From Sinorhizobium mexicanum (GTDB taxonomy: Bacteria > Pseudomonadota > Alphaproteobacteria > Rhizobiales > Rhizobiaceae): 64,000 nt of DNA. The notes under the pieces were generated by a model. It was not told the DNA's origin and ran no database searches. It saw only the letters and a list, made by a program, of their open reading frames with translations. Numbering within the stretch: the first letter of the stretch is position 1; the number at the start of each line of letters is the position of its first letter. The stretch covers positions 2,877,501 through 2,941,500 of the forward strand of contig NZ_CP041238.1 in the NCBI RefSeq assembly GCF_013488225.1, written 5' to 3'. Shown here in pieces: positions 58,330 to 64,000 of the stretch. The position numbers and the translations under genes are program-made.

Positions 58330-58734
58330 ATGCGCATGATTTTCGTAAACCTACCCGTCAAAAACCTGGAAGCCTCCCGAACTTTCTTTTCAGCCCTCGG
58401 CTTCACCTTCAACGAACAGTTCTCGGACGACACGGCCGCCTGCATGGTCATCGACGACAATATCTTCGCCATGTTGCTGACCGAGCCGAAATTTCGCGAT
58501 TTCATCACCGGGGAGATCAGCGACACGGCCAAGGGAACGGAGGTCATCACCGCCCTCTCCGCCACTAGCCGCGCCGAGTGCGACGACATGCTCGCCAAGG
58601 CCCTCGCCGCCGGCGCCAAACCGTGGAAGCCGGCAATCGACTACGGCTCGATGTACGGCATCAGCTTCCAGGACCTCGACGGCCATGCCTGGGAGTTCAT
58701 GTGGATGGACATGTCGGCCGAGCAGGCGGCGTGA
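58330..58734 (+). CDS. VOC family (glyoxalase-like) protein
   Basis: A 134-residue vicinal-oxygen-chelate fold protein: MIFVNLPVKNLEASRTFFSALGFTFNEQFSDDTAACMVIDDNIFAMLLTE and the C-terminal YGISFQDLDGHAWEFMWMD. The family's metal-ligand glutamate is in WEFMW; the first ligand position is not the usual His. GAGGAA lies about 8 bases before the ATG. Activity unknown. Confidence 0.87.
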   Translation: MRMIFVNLPVKNLEASRTFFSALGFTFNEQFSDDTAACMVIDDNIFAMLLTEPKFRDFITGEISDTAKGTEVITALSATSRAECDDMLAKALAAGAKPWKPAIDYGSMYGISFQDLDGHAWEFMWMDMSAEQAA

Positions 58735-58809
58735 TCAGCCGCGCCGGAGCGGAGAACGGTGAAGGCGTACCGCTTTCCCTATTGTTTTCGACTGGGCTCT
58801 CCCTTTGCT

Positions 58810-58920
58810 CCGTCATCCTCGGGCTTGACCCGAGGATCCAGTCTCAAGCGGCCTTCCGGCTCGCCAGGCGCTGTCGGGCACTTTGTACTTGGATCCTCGG
58901 GTCAAGCCCGAGGATGACGG
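58810..58920. repeat. REP-like doublet: perfect 31-bp inverted repeat
   Basis: A 31-bp arm at 58810-58840 (starts CCGTCATCCTCGGG) and its exact reverse complement at 58890-58920 (ends GAGGATGACGG) are separated by 49 bp. Each arm is itself a hairpin (CCTCGGG-CTTGA-CCCGAGG). It lies between the convergent VOC and ligA genes. Confidence 0.85.
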
Positions 58921-59025
58921 AAGGGTAGTGGCCCGTGATCCTGTACCGACAGAAGCCGGTGGCGACGTCATTACCGTCTGTGCTGCGAGAGACTCAATCA
59001 CGCCCCGGCGCACTGCTGCACCTCC

Positions 59026-61242
<2,217 letters not shown>

Positions 61243-61298
61243 TCAGGCACCGCTTGCAGCCTGAAGCCCTCAAGGATAACCAAGATCACTATCGCTTT

Positions 61299-61637
61299 CT
61301 AACCGACGAGCATCAACGTCAGAATCGGCTCGCCACCAGCAGTAACGCGCCGATTGTTCACGAAGGCTGCGCACTCAATCAGCGCTTCATATTGCTCCGG
61401 ACACCGGCGCATAAAGGATGCTGCATCGTCGATCCGAAGTACGGCGAATTCACCTGCCGCAACGAACGAGGTTGTCATCCCGCTCGGGGGGTCGTCAAGA
61501 TAAGACATGCAGTCAATCCACGCATCCATGTTGCAGCCATAAAACGCAGGAAATCCGAGTATCGAACGGAATACGGAATGAAAAGTCTGCCAATCGACGA
61601 TTTCATTGGTGGGGATCGTGAAGATTTTGGTTTTCAT
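61299..61637 (-). CDS. Barstar-family protein (orphan)
   Basis: A 112-residue protein of the barstar fold. DWQTFHSVFRSILGFPAFYGCNMDAWIDCMSYL matches the barstar helix-loop region (F-P-x-Y-Y-G-x-N-W-D-A-L-x-D-C-L), and FAVLRIDDAASFMRRCPEQYEALIECAAFVNNRRV follows. Barstars inhibit RNase toxins; no RNase partner gene is near. The start at 61637 is preferred over a TTG eight codons earlier. Between recN and ligA, which are core genes, so this is probably an acquired immunity gene. Confidence 0.8.
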   Translation of the reverse strand: MKTKIFTIPTNEIVDWQTFHSVFRSILGFPAFYGCNMDAWIDCMSYLDDPPSGMTTSFVAAGEFAVLRIDDAASFMRRCPEQYEALIECAAFVNNRRVTAGGEPILTLMLVG

Positions 61638-61711
61638 GCGCGAATGCGTCTCATGCAGCAAAGGTAGGGTCGGTGTTTTCTAGAACGCGCAATCCACGGG
61701 AAAGCCGCAAA

Positions 61712-63385
61712 CTAGCCGTTGCCGGCGAGCAGCCGCGCTGCTGCCGCCCTCGCCTCCTCGGTGATCGAGGCGCCGGCAAGCATGCGGGCGATTTCTTCCG
61801 TACGCGCCCTGTCGTCCATGCGGGCGACGCGGGTGGCGATCATTTCAGATTTTTCCGCCGACGGGCCCTTGGAGATCAGAAGATGCGTCGCCGCGCGCGC
61901 GGCCACTTGCGGCGCGTGGGTAACGGACAGCACCTGGACATTCTTGGAAAGCCGCTTCAGCCGCTGGCCGATGGCATCCGCAACCGCCCCACCGACGCCG
62001 GTGTCGATTTCGTCGAAGACGAGCGTCGGTGCCGAGCCGCGATCGGCAAGCGCCACCTTCAGCGCCAGCAGGAAGCGCGAGAGTTCGCCGCCGGAGGCGA
62101 CCTTCATGATCGGTCCCGGCCGGGTGCCCGGGTTTGTCTGCACATGGAATTCGACGAGATCAATGCCGTCAGCGGTCGGCGAGGTTGGATCGCTCGCGAC
62201 CTCGACCATGAAACGCGCCCGTTCGAGCTTCAGCGCCGGCAGCTCCGCCATCACGGCGGCCGAAAGTGCCTCCGCCGTGTGGTGGCGTTTCTCGGAAAGC
62301 GACCGGGCCGCCCCGTCGAACGCTGCCCTCGCCTCGCCCACCTGCACTTCCAGCTGCTTCAGCTTCTCCTCGCCGGCGTCCAAATCGGCAAGGTCGGCAA
62401 TCATCCGCACGGCAAGCGCCGGCAGTTCGGTGACCGGAACCGAGTATTTGCGGCTTGCAGCGCGCAGGGCGAAGAGACGCTCCTCGGTGCGTTCCAGTTC
62501 CTTCGGATCGAATTCGGTATCGCGGAGCGCCCGCTCTACCGCCATCTGGGCATCCGAAAGCTGGTTGAGCGCGCCGTCCAGAAGCTCCACCGTCTCTTCG
62601 AGCAGACCCGGGGCTTCATGACTCTTGCGCTCGAGCCGGCGGACCAGCGAGGCGATCAGTGGTACCGGTGAGCTATTGCCGTTCAGAAATTCGGATGCCT
62701 CGCTGATATCGCCGGCGATCCGCTCGGCCTTCATCATCCGCGCCCGGCCCTCGGCCAGTTCCTCCTCTTCGCCGTCGCGTGGCGAAAGCGTCTCCAGCTC
62801 TTCGACCGAGGAGCGCAGATAGTCGGCTTCGCGTGCCGCTGCCTCGACGCGCTCGCGGTGTTTCTTGAGATTGCGTTCCGCATCCCGCCAGCCGCGGTAG
62901 AGCGCTCCAACCTCCTCTGCCGCCTCCGACGTGCCGCCGAAAGCGTCGAGCAGCGCACGGTGCGCATCGGTATCGACCAGCGCCCGGTCGTCGTGCTGGC
63001 CGTGGATTTCGACGAGCGTCTGGCCGAGCTGGCGCATCAGCTGCACGCTAACCGGCTGGTCATTGACGAAGGCTTTGGTGCGACCGTCGGTCGACTGCAC
63101 GCGGCGGAAAATCAGGTCGCCATCGTCGTCGATGCCGTTTTCGCGCAGCATTAGCCGCGCCGGGTGGCCGGTCGGGACATCGAAGACCGCAGTCACCTGC
63201 CCCCTGTCCTCGCCGTGGCGCACGAGCGAGCCATCGCCGCGGCCGCCGAGCGCCAACGAGAGGCTGTCGAGAAGGATGGATTTACCCGCGCCGGTTTCGC
63301 CGGTCAGCACGGAGAGCCCGGCATCGAAGGTGAGGTCAAGCCGTTCGATCAGGACGATATCGCGGATCGAGAGCTGCGCGAGCAT
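61712..63385 (-). CDS. recN: DNA repair protein RecN
   Basis: A 557-residue SMC-like ATPase for double-strand break repair. Walker A is GETGAGKSILLDSLSLAL near the N-terminus; Walker B and signature motifs lie at the end (MKVASGGELSRFLLALKVALADRGSAPTLVFDEIDTGVGGAVADAIG). The central part has long coiled coils. The start at 63385 (MLAQLSIRDIVLIERLDLTF) is standard. It follows bamD by 36 bp. Confidence 0.96.
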   Translation of the reverse strand: MLAQLSIRDIVLIERLDLTFDAGLSVLTGETGAGKSILLDSLSLALGGRGDGSLVRHGEDRGQVTAVFDVPTGHPARLMLRENGIDDDGDLIFRRVQSTDGRTKAFVNDQPVSVQLMRQLGQTLVEIHGQHDDRALVDTDAHRALLDAFGGTSEAAEEVGALYRGWRDAERNLKKHRERVEAAAREADYLRSSVEELETLSPRDGEEEELAEGRARMMKAERIAGDISEASEFLNGNSSPVPLIASLVRRLERKSHEAPGLLEETVELLDGALNQLSDAQMAVERALRDTEFDPKELERTEERLFALRAASRKYSVPVTELPALAVRMIADLADLDAGEEKLKQLEVQVGEARAAFDGAARSLSEKRHHTAEALSAAVMAELPALKLERARFMVEVASDPTSPTADGIDLVEFHVQTNPGTRPGPIMKVASGGELSRFLLALKVALADRGSAPTLVFDEIDTGVGGAVADAIGQRLKRLSKNVQVLSVTHAPQVAARAATHLLISKGPSAEKSEMIATRVARMDDRARTEEIARMLAGASITEEARAAAARLLAGNG

Positions 63386-63421
63386 CCGGTTTCGTATCTT
63401 CCTTGTCGAGCGCTGAGCAGG

Positions 63422-64000
63422 TCAGGCGCCGATGAGCCTCTTGCCTGCGCGCGCAATCCAGGACGTACCGCTTTCGCGCGGCTCAAGTCCGCCCGATTGC
63501 AGCAGTTTGAAGGAATCGGCATACCACTGGCTGTCCGGATAATTGTGCCCGAGCACCGCCGCCGCAGTCTGCGCTTCCGTGGTTACACCCATGGCGTAAT
63601 AGGCCTCGACGAGTCGGGCAAGCGCTTCTTCGACCTGGTTCGTGTTCGGATACTGCTCGACAACGACGCGGAACCGGGAAACGGCGGCAAGATATTCCTT
63701 GCGCTCGAGATAGTAGCGACCGACCTGCATTTCCTTGCCGGCGAGCTGGTCGCGGGCGAAACGGATCTTCGCCTGGGCATCCTCGACATAGTCGGAGTCC
63801 GGATATTTGTCGAGGACCGTCTGCATCGCCTCGATCGCCTTGCCGGCCGCCTTCTGGTCCTGCGTTACCGAAGGGATCTGCTTGGTATAGGCGAGACCCT
63901 GAATATATTGCGCATAGGCCGCATCTTCCGATTGCGGGTAGAGGTTAAGGTAGCGGCTGGTGGCGTTGATCGCGTCCTGATACTGGCCGTTGCGGTAGGC
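63422..64000 (-). CDS. bamD: Outer membrane assembly lipoprotein BamD (C-terminal part)
   Basis: The reading frame is open to the last base, so the signal peptide and lipobox lie outside. Tetratricopeptide-like repeats cover the part seen: [38 protein letters not shown], then [36 protein letters not shown]. BamD is the essential lipoprotein partner of BamA in outer membrane protein insertion. The order bamD-recN-ligA on the minus strand is normal for rhizobia. The C-terminus ends with [11 protein letters not shown]. Confidence 0.93.
   Translation of the reverse strand, partial: AYRNGQYQDAINATSRYLNLYPQSEDAAYAQYIQGLAYTKQIPSVTQDQKAAGKAIEAMQTVLDKYPDSDYVEDAQAKIRFARDQLAGKEMQVGRYYLERKEYLAAVSRFRVVVEQYPNTNQVEEALARLVEAYYAMGVTTEAQTAAAVLGHNYPDSQWYADSFKLLQSGGLEPRESGTSWIARAGKRLIGA

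Overview
The window is a stretch of chromosome from a rhizobial alphaproteobacterium, most likely Sinorhizobium (Ensifer). The evidence is high GC content, a circularly permuted ssrA whose tag reads ANDNYAEARLAA, rhizobial gene orders (thyA-GST-folA-hflK-hflC-DUF2065-degP; bamD-recN-ligA), an arsR/arsC/aqpS arsenic operon of the Sinorhizobium type, and nine copies of a roughly 100-bp two-palindrome intergenic element resembling RIME1. It is mostly core chromosome with small accessory islets. I see no prophage, insertion sequence, CRISPR array or tRNA gene.

Layout. 0-6.1 kb: the 3' part of a HerA-type ATPase gene, a tight two-gene operon of a cytoplasmic HExxH metalloprotease and a ComEC-type metallo-beta-lactamase-fold protein, and two NTF2-like genes. 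6.1-9.4 kb: miaA and serB with overlapping start codons, an acetyltransferase and a LysR regulator. 9.5-16.6 kb, minus strand: thyA, GST, folA, then a 58-bp tandem hairpin array, then hflK-hflC-DUF2065-ACT protein-degP (membrane protein quality control). 16.7-19.1 kb: small hydrophilic or DUF proteins, one of them frameshifted. 19.2-20.9 kb: permuted tmRNA followed by sspB (the ClpXP adaptor for tmRNA-tagged proteins), a DUF4169 gene and a ribbon-helix-helix gene. 21-27.4 kb: a diguanylate cyclase, a second (59-bp) hairpin array, a giant AsmA-like protein and a D-lactate-type dehydrogenase.

28-30.5 kb: arsenic operon (arsR, LMW-phosphatase arsC, aquaglyceroporin aqpS, glutaredoxin-type arsC). 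30.7-35 kb: RND pump and its adaptor. 35.4-42.4 kb: Tat-exported cyclase, AhpD-like protein, UvrD/PcrA helicase with an inserted repeat segment, GNAT, phosphoribosyltransferase, second diguanylate cyclase. 42.5-47.3 kb: CreA, two paralogous small exported proteins, CheW and a chemoreceptor. 47.4-53.5 kb: SCO protein, prmA, a candidate sRNA, aminopeptidase P, AzlC/AzlD exporter. 53.9-58.7 kb: panC-panB, oxidoreductases, a LysR regulator and a VOC protein. 59-64 kb: ligA, an orphan barstar, recN and the 3' part of bamD.

A recurring theme is a candidate general stress response. Seven start regions carry a GGAAC-N18/19-TT motif, the RpoE2/EcfG-type consensus. The most convincing pair lies in front of the two exported paralogs, where both read GGAAC-N18-TTATCC. 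Most other intergenic space is filled by palindromic repeat elements.
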